NCBI RefSeq assembly: GCF_048548695.1
Contig: NZ_JBLYIF010000002.1
Direction: 5' to 3' (one strand)
Origin: Neptuniibacter sp048548695
GTDB lineage: Bacteria > Pseudomonadota > Gammaproteobacteria > Pseudomonadales > Balneatricaceae
DNA: 64,000 nt
A model generated the notes under the pieces. It did not search any database and was not told where the DNA came from. It saw only the letters and a list, made by a program, of their open reading frames with translations. The position numbers and the translations under genes are program-made. How positions within the stretch are numbered: position 1 is the stretch's first letter; each line of letters opens with the position of its first letter. Below are positions 52,351 through 60,435 of the stretch, in pieces.

Positions 52351-53186
52351 GACAGGTTGGGCTGTGTCTATGCCTGTTTTTACTTGCTCCTTACTTGTGG
52401 GCCGGGCAGGGCAAACTGATTGCCACCGCGGCCACCACCAATATTGAAGGTGCCGCGGGGGGTGGCATTGTGCCCTGGGCGGTGCTAGCCGGTTATGACA
52501 GCCGCGATGAAACCTCTATGTCGGTATTTCGCACCCGGGTTGAGGTGGATGATTATGCCCTGGACAGTTATGGCGTTGCGGTAGGCTTGTTTGATCGGGC
52601 TGAATTGTCCGTTGCGCATCAGTCGTTTCATTTGAATAGTTTGCATACCGATATTGACCAGAAGGTGATTGGGGCCAAGGTGAGACTCTACGGTGACCTG
52701 GTCTATAGTGCGCTACCTCAGGTGAGTGTCGGGATTCAGTATAAGCGTCTGCTGGATGGTGATATTGCCGGACTGGTGGGCGCCAAAAACAACCGCAGTG
52801 GTAATGATATCTATCTGGCCGCGTCCAAAGTGCACCTTGGGGCTGTGGCGGGTTATAACCTGCTCTGGAACCTGACAGTGCGCCGTACCAAAGCTAATCA
52901 GATCGGCTTTCTGGGCTTTGGCGGAGATAAGGCGTCGGACGCATCCTGGCAGGTGGAAGGCTCACTGGCGGTGCTGCTGAACCGCCGTCTGGCAGTAGGC
53001 ATCGATTACCGGCAGAAGCCTGATAACCTGGGTTTTGCGCAAGAGGACGACTGGGCGGACCTGTTTCTGGCCTGGTTCCCTAATAAACATATTAATGTCA
53101 CCGCCGCTTGGGCTGAGCTAGGTGATATTGCCGGTGCCAAGGATCAGCAGGGGCTGTATTTTTCCGTGACGGGTTATGTGTGGTGA
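52347..53186 (+). CDS. exported DUF3034-like protein
   Basis: A 279-residue protein with a cleavable signal peptide (cleavage near LWAGQ, about residue 20). Repeated amphipathic beta-strand segments and an aromatic C-terminus (SVTGYVW) suggest an outer-membrane beta-barrel. I recognise the type as DUF3034. GTG 52347 overlaps the EAL stop (GTGA), so it is translationally coupled. It is followed after four bases by the truncated-haemoglobin gene. It is likely an outer-membrane component of the same pathway as the cupredoxin; its function is unknown. Confidence 0.78.
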   Translation: MRQVGLCLCLFLLAPYLWAGQGKLIATAATTNIEGAAGGGIVPWAVLAGYDSRDETSMSVFRTRVEVDDYALDSYGVAVGLFDRAELSVAHQSFHLNSLHTDIDQKVIGAKVRLYGDLVYSALPQVSVGIQYKRLLDGDIAGLVGAKNNRSGNDIYLAASKVHLGAVAGYNLLWNLTVRRTKANQIGFLGFGGDKASDASWQVEGSLAVLLNRRLAVGIDYRQKPDNLGFAQEDDWADLFLAWFPNKHINVTAAWAELGDIAGAKDQQGLYFSVTGYVW

Positions 53187-53190
53187 TCTC

Positions 53191-53616
53191 ATGCGGCAAC
53201 TGACATTTGCGTTCTGTTTCTTGTGCTTGACGGCGTGCACCGCTGTGGCTCCTCAGTCGACCTTGTATCAACAGTTGGGCGGGGAGCAGGGCGTTGCATC
53301 ATTGGTGGATAACTTTATTGCAGAGATCGCTTATGACGATACGCTCTTCCCTTATTTTGCCGAGAGTGATGTGGACCGCTTTCGCAGTAAATTCATCGAG
53401 CATATGTGTGAAGTCGCTGATGGCCCTTGCCACTACACAGGCGACAGCATGTTTGATATTCATGTCAACATGGGGGTGACAGAGTCGGTGTTTAATCACA
53501 CCGTCGACGTGTTGATCAGTGCCATGAACAAGACGGGTATTGCCCACCGGGTACAAAACAGACTGCTGGCCAGACTGGCTCCCATGCGTAAACAGATTAT
53601 CTATGCTGAACGCTAA
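53191..53616 (+). CDS. lipoprotein-type group 1 truncated haemoglobin
   Basis: A 141-residue globin whose N-terminus is a lipoprotein signal: a hydrophobic helix followed by LTACTAV, with Cys as the lipidated residue. The mature part begins LYQQLGGEQGVASLVDNF, the truncated-haemoglobin start. The proximal haem ligand is expected at His in MFDIHVNMGV. An exported, lipid-anchored truncated globin is unusual, since most are cytoplasmic. ATG 53191 is used so that the signal begins correctly; an upstream start at 53176 overlaps the previous gene. It is the last gene of the cupredoxin-EAL operon. Confidence 0.85.
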   Translation: MRQLTFAFCFLCLTACTAVAPQSTLYQQLGGEQGVASLVDNFIAEIAYDDTLFPYFAESDVDRFRSKFIEHMCEVADGPCHYTGDSMFDIHVNMGVTESVFNHTVDVLISAMNKTGIAHRVQNRLLARLAPMRKQIIYAER

Positions 53617-53643
53617 CTGATGGGTTGATCGTCAGAATCAGAG

Positions 53644-53665
53644 AAAAGAGCGGCAGGGCCGCTCT
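53644..53665 (-). terminator. terminator after the EthD gene
   Basis: Perfect stem AGAGCGGC (near 53647-53654) with GCCGCTCT (53658-53665), loop AGG. On the minus strand it is followed by UUUU, which fits termination after the EthD gene. It also lies about 30 bases after the globin stop. Confidence 0.7.
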
Positions 53666-53679
53666 GATAGGATGATGGC

Positions 53680-53991
53680 TTAAAGTTTGACTTCGCTCAC
53701 CTGAATGGTTGGTGCAATATCGGTGTAGTTGGGAATATCCCCCATGATCTCTTCGGCATGTGGTCCGAAGCTGTTCTGAAAGTCTTCTACGCTATCAAAA
53801 TACAGGTGGCCCATAGCGACAAAGGGTGCCGGAGCGTCGGGCTCGCCGCCACCAAGGCCGGCTTCTACGGCGCTGCTTTTCAGGGGTGTGCCAAGGCGAT
53901 TCTGTACCAGCGGCATGTGGGTGTTGCAGTAGTAATCCATGTCGAATTTTTTGCCGGGCTCATTGGCATAAAACACACTGACTTTGATCAT
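53680..53991 (-). CDS. EthD-family protein
   Basis: A 103-residue dimeric alpha/beta-barrel protein of the EthD family, whose founding member assists ethyl tert-butyl ether degradation; most members have no proven role. The typical start (IKVSVFYANEPGKKFDMDYY followed by THMPLV) is present and the length is normal. It is a single gene with its own terminator. Reaction unknown. Confidence 0.85.
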   Translation of the reverse strand: MIKVSVFYANEPGKKFDMDYYCNTHMPLVQNRLGTPLKSSAVEAGLGGGEPDAPAPFVAMGHLYFDSVEDFQNSFGPHAEEIMGDIPNYTDIAPTIQVSEVKL

Positions 53992-54146
53992 AAGAGTTGC
54001 TCCACTCGTGTTGTTTTTATTGAGAAATTACCCTTGCTTGCTGGGCAGGTTCCCAGAGTGGACTGTGTTTGTTCTGATTTAGTTCAACCGTAGATGTTGT
54101 CTGGTTTAGGGTATAGCGTAATGTTGGCACCGCGCGGTTTTCATTG

Positions 54147-54242
54147 TTACCACAGCCTCCCGCGTCTGTACTTGAGCTGCCGCCACAGCCAATATGTCCG
54201 GCACAGTATTAGCAGCAGAACGGCGCTTGAGACGAAATGCAT
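54147..54242 (-). CDS. possible 31-residue membrane peptide
   Basis: A short reading frame after the MFS gene on the same strand. The ATG at 54242 is preceded by AAGGG at six bases. The peptide has one hydrophobic stretch (VSSAVLLLILC) followed by a basic tail rich in Arg and Lys. No homologue is recognised and no other gene is visible in 53992-54269. It may be a small membrane protein or chance. Confidence 0.25.
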   Translation of the reverse strand: MHFVSSAVLLLILCRTYWLWRQLKYRRGRLW

Positions 54243-54269
54243 AGTGTGCCCTTGTGTGCCTCTGCTGAA

Positions 54270-55598
54270 CTAGCTGTCATCCGCCACTTCTGGCAGGCCG
54301 TGAATATAAAATGCAGCTAGCAGCGAGCTCAGACCCAGGCTGAGTACTATGTATGCTGGGCCCAGCCAGTCACCGATTAGACCAATCAGACCGCCAACCA
54401 GCATCAGTAAACCGATAGCGGTATTGGAGACAGCCACATAAGCGGCGCGGTTATCACCGCTGGCCATATCTACCAGGTAGGTTTTTCGCCCCAGACGGGC
54501 ACCGCCGTGCAGGATATTCAGCAGCAGAAAGATCAGAGCCAGGCCATATTCGTTGATCACCCATGACCACTCCGCCAGTACGGCGGCGGCAGTGAACAGC
54601 CCCAGAAAGCCAGCGCCTGAGGCGGCAATGACCATTACCTGACGGCTGGAACGGTCGCTCATGTAACCCCAAACAGGGGAAGATAGCCCTGCTGCCAGTC
54701 CGTTCGCGATGATTAAAATGCCCAGGCCAAGGAAGTCGCTACCAGCGCCTGCCTGGGCAATCAGTACATAAAACGGCATTGCCAGTGCGACTGACAATAG
54801 TAAGCTGCGCGCGATGACAAAACGGCGGAACGGTGGGTCAGTTTGCAGCAGTTTGATCTGCTGCAGTGCTACTGTCAGCGCGTTGCCACCACCTTCGGTC
54901 GCGCCGGGTTGCTCCTGTATCTGAGCAAAAAATAGCGAGGCGATTAGCCAGAGCACCCCGCCGACCATCAGCAGGCTGGCAAAAATACTGAGCTCGGACG
55001 TATTCATACCAACCGTACTCAGCCAAAGGCCTATTAGCAGCACCGTAATACCAGACAGTGACGCGCTCCAGCCGGACAGGATGCCGCGACGGCTTTTGGA
55101 AACGGTTTTACCCAGTACATCTTTGGCTGAGACAGAGCAGATACCGCGTGACAGACTGAAGATCACCAGCATTAACAGGATGACACTGCCGGCAGCCGCC
55201 CCGTCAAATTGCAGTGCTGCCCAGGCCATACCGAACAGGCTGAAGGCCGATAATACTGATCCGGCTATCCAGACCCATTTACGGATAGCCAGCTTGCGGA
55301 CAACTGCCGCTACCATCAGTTGTGGGATTAGCACTCCGCTTTCCCTGATGGGCACCAGAAATCCAGTGAAGATGGCAGGAACCCCCAGCGCCCCGAACAG
55401 CCAGGGAATAATCAGTTTGGCGCTGGCCAGCTCGTCGGCGATTTTGCCTAGCAGATTGGCTAGCAGGTAGGCAAAAAAGTTACCTGGCTGATCGTTACAA
55501 GCCGCTTCAGGAATATCCTTGCAAACCCGGGCATCTTCATCCCCAGTCACCAGGTTATAGAGGTTGTCAAACAGTGGCTTAGGGTTGGAGTCAGGCAT
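54270..55598 (-). CDS. MFS transporter
   Basis: A 442-residue major facilitator protein with about twelve hydrophobic helices. The segment RKWVWIAGSVLSAF and FLGLGILIIANGLAAGLSSP are typical MFS-like helices, and the loop GARLGRKTYLVDMASGDNR resembles the conserved A-motif positions. The N-terminal 60 residues before the first helix contain a polar extension with CKDIPEAAC. ATG 55598 is preferred; an ATG at 55688 directly follows the serA terminator T run and would add a 30-residue, less plausible extension. Substrate unknown. It lies downstream of serA, after a strong terminator. Confidence 0.82.
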   Translation of the reverse strand: MPDSNPKPLFDNLYNLVTGDEDARVCKDIPEAACNDQPGNFFAYLLANLLGKIADELASAKLIIPWLFGALGVPAIFTGFLVPIRESGVLIPQLMVAAVVRKLAIRKWVWIAGSVLSAFSLFGMAWAALQFDGAAAGSVILLMLVIFSLSRGICSVSAKDVLGKTVSKSRRGILSGWSASLSGITVLLIGLWLSTVGMNTSELSIFASLLMVGGVLWLIASLFFAQIQEQPGATEGGGNALTVALQQIKLLQTDPPFRRFVIARSLLLSVALAMPFYVLIAQAGAGSDFLGLGILIIANGLAAGLSSPVWGYMSDRSSRQVMVIAASGAGFLGLFTAAAVLAEWSWVINEYGLALIFLLLNILHGGARLGRKTYLVDMASGDNRAAYVAVSNTAIGLLMLVGGLIGLIGDWLGPAYIVLSLGLSSLLAAFYIHGLPEVADDS

Positions 55599-55686
55599 AA
55601 CAACTGGATTCAGAGTGGAATCCTGAGCTTGACCCAGATCGCCTGGCTTTTCAATCTTGTGGCCAGGTCGGGGATTTTTTCCGAGC

Positions 55687-55713
55687 ATAAAAAACGGGTC
55701 ATAAAGACCCGTT
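55687..55713 (-). terminator. terminator after serA
   Basis: Minus-strand hairpin AACGGGTC with GACCCGTT around a short loop, followed by TTTTTT (forward 55689-55713). It lies about 25 bases after the serA stop codon. Confidence 0.85.
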
Positions 55714-55737
55714 CTCTGGTGTTGCTGTCTTTTCTGT

Positions 55738-56970
55738 TCAGAACAGACGACGGCAGCGGATGGTGCCCTTGATATGTTTCAGGTTTTCCAGGGCGACATC
55801 GGAGTAATTGGCATCCACGTCCAGGACCACGTAACCCACTTTTTCGTTGGTCTGCAGGTACTGACTGCTGATGTTGATGCTGTTTTCGGAGAATACGTTG
55901 TTGATGGCAGCCATCACCCCCGGGATATTCTCGTGAACGTGCAGCAAGCGGTGAACGTCTGGGTGTTCCGGTAGCGCCACCTCAGGGAAGTTAACCGAGG
56001 TGATAGAAGAACCGTTGTCGCTGTACTTGATCAGCTTCTCGGATACCTCATAACCGATATTTTCCTGGGCTTCCATGGTGGAGCCGCCCACGTGTGGGGT
56101 CAGGATGACATTATCGAATTCACGCAGTGGCGAGATAAATTCGTCATTGTTAGTACGAGGTTCTACCGGGAATACGTCGATGGCTGCGCCATGAATATGG
56201 CCGCTCGCTAATGCTGCGCACAGCGCATCGATGTCAACGACTGTGCCACGCGCTGCATTCAGGAAGATACCGCCCTGTTTCATTTCGGCAAACTCTTCTG
56301 CACCCATCATGTTTTTGGTGGCTGCGGTTTCCGGTACGTGCAGGGACACAATGTCAGTTTTACGCAGGAGTTCTTTTAGTGAACCTACCTGTGTGGCATT
56401 GCCCAATGGCAGTTTGGTGACGACATCGTAGAAGTAAACCTGCATGCCCATGGACTCGGCGATAACACTCAGCTGGGAACCAATGCTGCCGTAACCGACA
56501 ATCCCCAGTTTTTTGCCACGGATTTCGAAGGAGTTTTTAGCACTTTTTTGCCATACGCCACGGTGCGCCTTGGCATTTTTCTCGGCGACGCCGCGCAAAA
56601 GCAGAATGGCTTCAGCAATCACTAATTCGGCAACGGAGCGGGTGTTGGAGTACGGCGCGTTGAATACCGCGACACCTCTGATGGTAGCCGCTTCCAGATT
56701 AACCTGGTTGGTGCCGATACAGAAACAGCCGACTGCGACCAGCTTGTCTGCCGCCTCGAATATTGCGGGTGTCAGCTGGGTACGCGAACGGATGCCGATA
56801 AAGTGTACATCCTTAACGCGCTCGAGCAGCTCCGCTTCAGGCAGTGAGCCGGTTAGGTATTCGATATTGTCGTAACCATGCGCATTGAAGGTATCTACTG
56901 CAGATTGGTGTACACCTTCCAGCAACAGAATTTTGATTTTGCTCTTGTCCAGAGAAGTGGCTTTGCTCAT
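55738..56970 (-). CDS. serA: D-3-phosphoglycerate dehydrogenase
   Basis: A 410-residue enzyme (E. coli SerA has 410) for the first step of serine synthesis, oxidising 3-phosphoglycerate with NAD. The NAD-binding loop is GIVGYGSIGSQLSVIA, the catalytic Arg-Glu-His set is represented by NAARGTVVD and LTPHVGGSTMEAQ, and a C-terminal ACT domain (about residues 335-410) binds serine. ATG 56970 gives the common MSKATSLDKSKIKILL start; a longer frame to 57015 adds 15 non-conserved residues. It is a single gene with its own terminator. Confidence 0.96.
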   Translation of the reverse strand: MSKATSLDKSKIKILLLEGVHQSAVDTFNAHGYDNIEYLTGSLPEAELLERVKDVHFIGIRSRTQLTPAIFEAADKLVAVGCFCIGTNQVNLEAATIRGVAVFNAPYSNTRSVAELVIAEAILLLRGVAEKNAKAHRGVWQKSAKNSFEIRGKKLGIVGYGSIGSQLSVIAESMGMQVYFYDVVTKLPLGNATQVGSLKELLRKTDIVSLHVPETAATKNMMGAEEFAEMKQGGIFLNAARGTVVDIDALCAALASGHIHGAAIDVFPVEPRTNNDEFISPLREFDNVILTPHVGGSTMEAQENIGYEVSEKLIKYSDNGSSITSVNFPEVALPEHPDVHRLLHVHENIPGVMAAINNVFSENSINISSQYLQTNEKVGYVVLDVDANYSDVALENLKHIKGTIRCRRLF

Positions 56971-57125
56971 GTTGGTAACTCTTCGTTTGGGCCGCGTTGC
57001 GGGAACAGTGGGCACCGGTGATTGACTGGCAAAAATGAAAGGGCGCTATATTAGCACAGGGCTTGATGAAATTGATCAATGCGCTTGGCAATCTGGGCGA
57101 AAAATATTCAACCTGAGTTGAATCA

Positions 57126-57165
57126 TTTCGCAGCAGAGTTACGCGCATGCAACACTGCTGCGAAA
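57126..57165. repeat. 11-bp perfect inverted repeat between serA and ppnP
   Basis: TTTCGCAGCAG (57126-57136) and CTGCTGCGAAA (57155-57165), 18-base spacer. It lies after the ppnP stop on the minus strand and 156 bases upstream of the serA start. It has no T run; it could be an RNA hairpin at the ppnP 3' end or an operator for serA. Confidence 0.45.
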
Positions 57166-57179
57166 CCGGACTTACCTGA

Positions 57180-57461
57180 TCAGCCGTAGATGCAGATATA
57201 TGCGGTTGGTTCTTTCACCTGGAGCTGGAAAGTCTGGTTAGCCGCGATTTTGAACTCGCTGCCGGAGGGGAAAGACTCAAAGGTTTCACTGCCCGGCAAC
57301 TTAACCAGCAGCTCACCGCTGGCGACTTTCATTAGTTCGTTTTCGCTGGTGCCAAATTCGTAGTTACCCGCCGCCATTACGCCTGCGGTGACACGGCCAT
57401 CACGGTTTTCGAAACCGATGGATTTTACTGTGCCGTCGAAGTATTCGTTTACATTAAGCAT
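57180..57461 (-). CDS. ppnP: pyrimidine/purine nucleoside phosphorylase PpnP
   Basis: A 93-residue cupin-fold enzyme (E. coli PpnP has 94) that phosphorolyses several nucleosides. The conserved start MLNVNEYFDGTVKSIGF and the segments GVMAAGNYEFGT and PSGSEFKIAANQTFQLQV are present. ATG 57461 is chosen by family length; an in-frame extension to 57536 overlaps the LysR gene. It lies directly downstream of the LysR-type gene on the same strand. Confidence 0.94.
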   Translation of the reverse strand: MLNVNEYFDGTVKSIGFENRDGRVTAGVMAAGNYEFGTSENELMKVASGELLVKLPGSETFESFPSGSEFKIAANQTFQLQVKEPTAYICIYG

Positions 57462-57532
57462 GAGTCGTCTCCGTAATTTGACGGCGCATGATAGTGGGAA
57501 ATATGCCAATTGTCTAAAGGCAGAGGCGTGCT

Positions 57533-58423
57533 TCATCCGTCATTACGATACTCACGGCTTTGTTCTAGCATAAACTCCAGAAATGCCCGGTTGGCCCGGG
57601 ACAGATAGCCATCGCGCCGCCAGGCAATAGACAGGTCAAGCCAGACAGGTTCGGCAAAGGGGCGGGCGACCAGTTCAGGTTCATCGGCAATGACCATTTG
57701 CAGCAGGGTAGACACACCAAACCCCTGGCGTACGATCGACTTGATCAGGGGCAGTAGGTTGGTTTCAAAGCTGATGTTGACCTCAACTTGATGTGCTTCG
57801 GCAATACGGTCGACTATCTTGCGGTGAAAATACCCGGCCTGGAACATCACCAGCTCTTCGGCAAAAAAATCTTCCATGGGAACACTGGATAGTTGTGCGA
57901 AGGGGTGATCTTTGGGACAGATTGCCATCATCTGTTCGCGCAGAAAAACTTCCGCCTGCAGGCTTTCCGGCACTGTATCTTCGACAATGACCGCCAAGTC
58001 CAGCTCGCCGTTTTCCAGCAGTTGCTGCAGCTTGCCAGTGCCGCCATCGATCACTGACAGGTTAAGTTGCGGGTAACGGTGGCGAAAAGCCATTAATAGC
58101 GGAGGGAAATAGTATGAACCCAGCATCCCCGGGATACCGACCCGAACCTCGCCCCGCAGCAGTCCTTTGAGTTCCTGCATCTCCAGTGCTGCATCATCTG
58201 CCGCCTGCAGCATCCGGCTGGCATGGGCATAGAGTCTCTCCCCTTCGTCGGTCAGTCCCACCTGGCGGTCTTTACGGTGCAGTAACTGCAGATCCAGCTC
58301 GTGCTCCAGTTTGCGAATCGCCATGCTGATGGCGGGCTGTGCGATATGCAGCTGCTCTGCTGCGCGGGTGAAGCTGCGCAGGTCGGCAACGGTTTTGAAA
58401 TAACGCAGGTGTTTAAGGTCCAT
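57533..58423 (-). CDS. LysR-family transcriptional regulator
   Basis: A 296-residue regulator with N-terminal winged helix-turn-helix (residues 1-60, LRYFKTVADLRSFTRAAEQL then AQPAISMAIRKLEHEL) and a substrate-binding-like C-terminal domain. It resembles CynR/NAC-type members, though the effector is unknown. ATG 58423 gives the common MDLKHLRYF start; a longer frame to 58450 overlaps the promoter region. The gene is divergent from an MFS transporter gene, its probable target, with a 95-bp intergenic region between them. Confidence 0.9.
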   Translation of the reverse strand: MDLKHLRYFKTVADLRSFTRAAEQLHIAQPAISMAIRKLEHELDLQLLHRKDRQVGLTDEGERLYAHASRMLQAADDAALEMQELKGLLRGEVRVGIPGMLGSYYFPPLLMAFRHRYPQLNLSVIDGGTGKLQQLLENGELDLAVIVEDTVPESLQAEVFLREQMMAICPKDHPFAQLSSVPMEDFFAEELVMFQAGYFHRKIVDRIAEAHQVEVNISFETNLLPLIKSIVRQGFGVSTLLQMVIADEPELVARPFAEPVWLDLSIAWRRDGYLSRANRAFLEFMLEQSREYRNDG

Positions 58424-58435
58424 ATCATAAGAATA

Positions 58436-58457
58436 AGTTATCAAATTCATAATAACT
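58436..58457. promoter_or_regulatory. candidate LysR-box inverted repeat
   Basis: AGTTAT (58436-58441) and ATAACT (58452-58457) around ten AT-rich bases, in the region between the divergent LysR and MFS genes. A short imperfect dyad; it may be the LysR binding site. Confidence 0.35.
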
Positions 58458-58518
58458 ATATATTTTAATGATTATCTGTCTGTTGCTACGCTTGCTCCAG
58501 TTATTTGGAGATACGGCA

Positions 58519-59742
58519 ATGATTGAAGCAGGTTCCACCGCATTTTGGCGCGCTACATTGGCGCTGTGTATTGGTTCGTTTATGGTTTTTGCCAATGTAT
58601 ATGTCACGCAGCCGCTGTTGCCGTTGCTGTCGGATGCGTTTCAATTGACGCCCTTGCAGACTAGCTGGAGTTTTACCATCACCACTCTGACACTGGGCCT
58701 GTCACTGCTGTTTTATGGGCCGCTGTCCGATGTGTTGGGCCGGCCGCGATTGATGCTGTTCAGCCTGTGTGGGGTAGTATTGACCACCTATGGCCTGTCG
58801 ATGGTGACCAGCTATCAGCAGTTACTGTTGTTGCGTGGTATTCAGGGTCTGTGCATGGGCGGACTGCCGGCGATTGCCATTGCGTATATGGGGGATGAAT
58901 TTAAGCGTCCGGCGTTGGCTATGGCGGTGGGATTGTATATCAGCGGTAATACGCTGGGTGGTATTGGCGGGCGGCTGATTTCTGGTTTCGTCGGGGACTG
59001 GCTGGGCTGGCAGGAGGTGTTTTTAGTGATGAGCCTGATCAGTCTGGTATGTGTGACGCTGTTTGTCTGGCTGTTGCCAGCGCCCCGGCACTTCCAGGCT
59101 AAGCCTTTGCAGCCGCGACGGATGTTGGTGGATCTGGGAGACCATCTGGCTAACCCGCTGTTGCTATTGGCGTATCTGGTCGGCGGTTTTAATTTCTTTA
59201 TTTTCCTTAACCAATACAGCTATGCCACCTTTATGCTGGCGGCCGAGCCCTACAATTTGCCTGCCAGCCTGCTGGGACTGATGTTTCTGACCTATCTGAG
59301 TGGCACTCTTGGATCTGCCATGTCCGGGAAATTTGCACGTTGGCTGTCACAGCCGCTGGTGATCGCCATAGGTATCTTGTTCCTGATGTCAGGCACCCTG
59401 ATTACTCTGCTGCCTTCTGCTTGGTGGGTGGTGGCGGGTTTCTTTGTGAATGCTTTTGGTTTCTTTGTGGCGCATTCCAGTGCCAGTAGCTGGGTCAGTC
59501 ATACCGCGACTCATTCCCGGGCCAGTGCCTCGTCACTTTACCTGGTGTTCTACTATCTGGGTGCCAGTAGCGGTGGTTTTTACCTCGATCCATTCTGGCA
59601 CTGGCAGCAGTGGCAGGGAGTGGTCGTCGGCTCACTGCTGGTATTGGCCGCAACCCTGATCGCAGCAGTCACGTTGTATTTCAAGGGGTGTGTCGTTCCG
59701 GCTAGAATGCAGGGAGTATTTATTCAACGGCCCGCTGTCTGA
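58519..59742 (+). CDS. MFS transporter, YnfM-like
   Basis: A 407-residue MFS carrier with about twelve helices. The first segment (LALCIGSFMVFANVYVTQPL) and the loop-2 motif LSDVLGRPRLML are typical of the arabinose-efflux/YnfM group. The late helix ASSLYLVFYYLGASSGG is also characteristic. ATG 58519 with GGAGA eight bases upstream is preferred over a GTG-less upstream ATG at 58468. The divergent LysR gene is the likely regulator. The substrate is unknown; an efflux role for organic acids or drugs is plausible. Confidence 0.88.
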   Translation: MIEAGSTAFWRATLALCIGSFMVFANVYVTQPLLPLLSDAFQLTPLQTSWSFTITTLTLGLSLLFYGPLSDVLGRPRLMLFSLCGVVLTTYGLSMVTSYQQLLLLRGIQGLCMGGLPAIAIAYMGDEFKRPALAMAVGLYISGNTLGGIGGRLISGFVGDWLGWQEVFLVMSLISLVCVTLFVWLLPAPRHFQAKPLQPRRMLVDLGDHLANPLLLLAYLVGGFNFFIFLNQYSYATFMLAAEPYNLPASLLGLMFLTYLSGTLGSAMSGKFARWLSQPLVIAIGILFLMSGTLITLLPSAWWVVAGFFVNAFGFFVAHSSASSWVSHTATHSRASASSLYLVFYYLGASSGGFYLDPFWHWQQWQGVVVGSLLVLAATLIAAVTLYFKGCVVPARMQGVFIQRPAV

Positions 59743-59772
59743 GTGTGGCCGTGTACTCGATCAGGAGACATT

Positions 59773-60435
59773 ATGACCTATCAGCACTGTGTTGCCGATG
59801 ATCGCCCGGCGGAGTTACCGCTGGGCAAAGTTGTGTGTATCGGCCGCAACTATGCCGATCACGCGAAAGAGCTGAATAACCCCATTCCGGCGGAACCGCT
59901 GTTATTTATTAAGCCGGCGACTAGTGTGGTGGCGATGGCGGAACCCTTTGTTTTACCCCGGGGCCTGGGTGAGGTTCATTTTGAGACTGAAATGGCGTTA
60001 CTCATTGGTCAGCAGTTACGCCAGGCAAGCGAAGCTGATGCCGCCAAAGCGATTGCGGGAGTGGGGCTGGCGCTGGATCTGACGTTGCGGGATATGCAGT
60101 CGAAACTTAAATCCCAGGGGCAGCCCTGGGAAAAGGCCAAGGCGTTTGATGGTGCCTGTCCGCTGTCAGTCTTCCTGCCACCGGAGCAGGTGGGTGATCT
60201 GCAGCAGCTGCAGTTGCGTCTGACTGTGAATGGTGAACTGAGGCAGGATGGAAATACCAGCATGATGCTGAATAAAGTGCTGCCATTACTCAGTTATATT
60301 AGTCAATTTTTTACCCTGGAGCCGGGGGATGTGGTGCTGACCGGAACCCCAGCAGGGGTTGGGCCGGTGCAGACGGGCGATACCCTGAGGGTTGAGCTGG
60401 ACCGTTTTCTGCGCATTGAAACCTCGGCTTGCTGA
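59773..60435 (+). CDS. fumarylacetoacetate hydrolase-family protein
   Basis: A 220-residue FAH-fold enzyme with the YcgM/fumarylpyruvate hydrolase pattern: CIGRNYADHAKEL, PLLFIKPATS and the metal-binding Glu residues in VHFETEMALLI; Asp in GLALDLTLRDMQ; and LTGTPAGVGPV near the end. Family members hydrolyse acylpyruvates or act as oxaloacetate tautomerase. ATG 59773 with CAGGAG upstream gives the correct start. Its stop overlaps the start of the next gene (TGATG), so the two are coupled. Confidence 0.9.
   Translation: MTYQHCVADDRPAELPLGKVVCIGRNYADHAKELNNPIPAEPLLFIKPATSVVAMAEPFVLPRGLGEVHFETEMALLIGQQLRQASEADAAKAIAGVGLALDLTLRDMQSKLKSQGQPWEKAKAFDGACPLSVFLPPEQVGDLQQLQLRLTVNGELRQDGNTSMMLNKVLPLLSYISQFFTLEPGDVVLTGTPAGVGPVQTGDTLRVELDRFLRIETSAC

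Noticed and set aside
55599..55688. Longer MFS start at 55688
   Set aside because: It begins directly at the U run of the serA terminator; the first 30 residues look unrelated to a transporter. ATG 55598 is kept, with some doubt.
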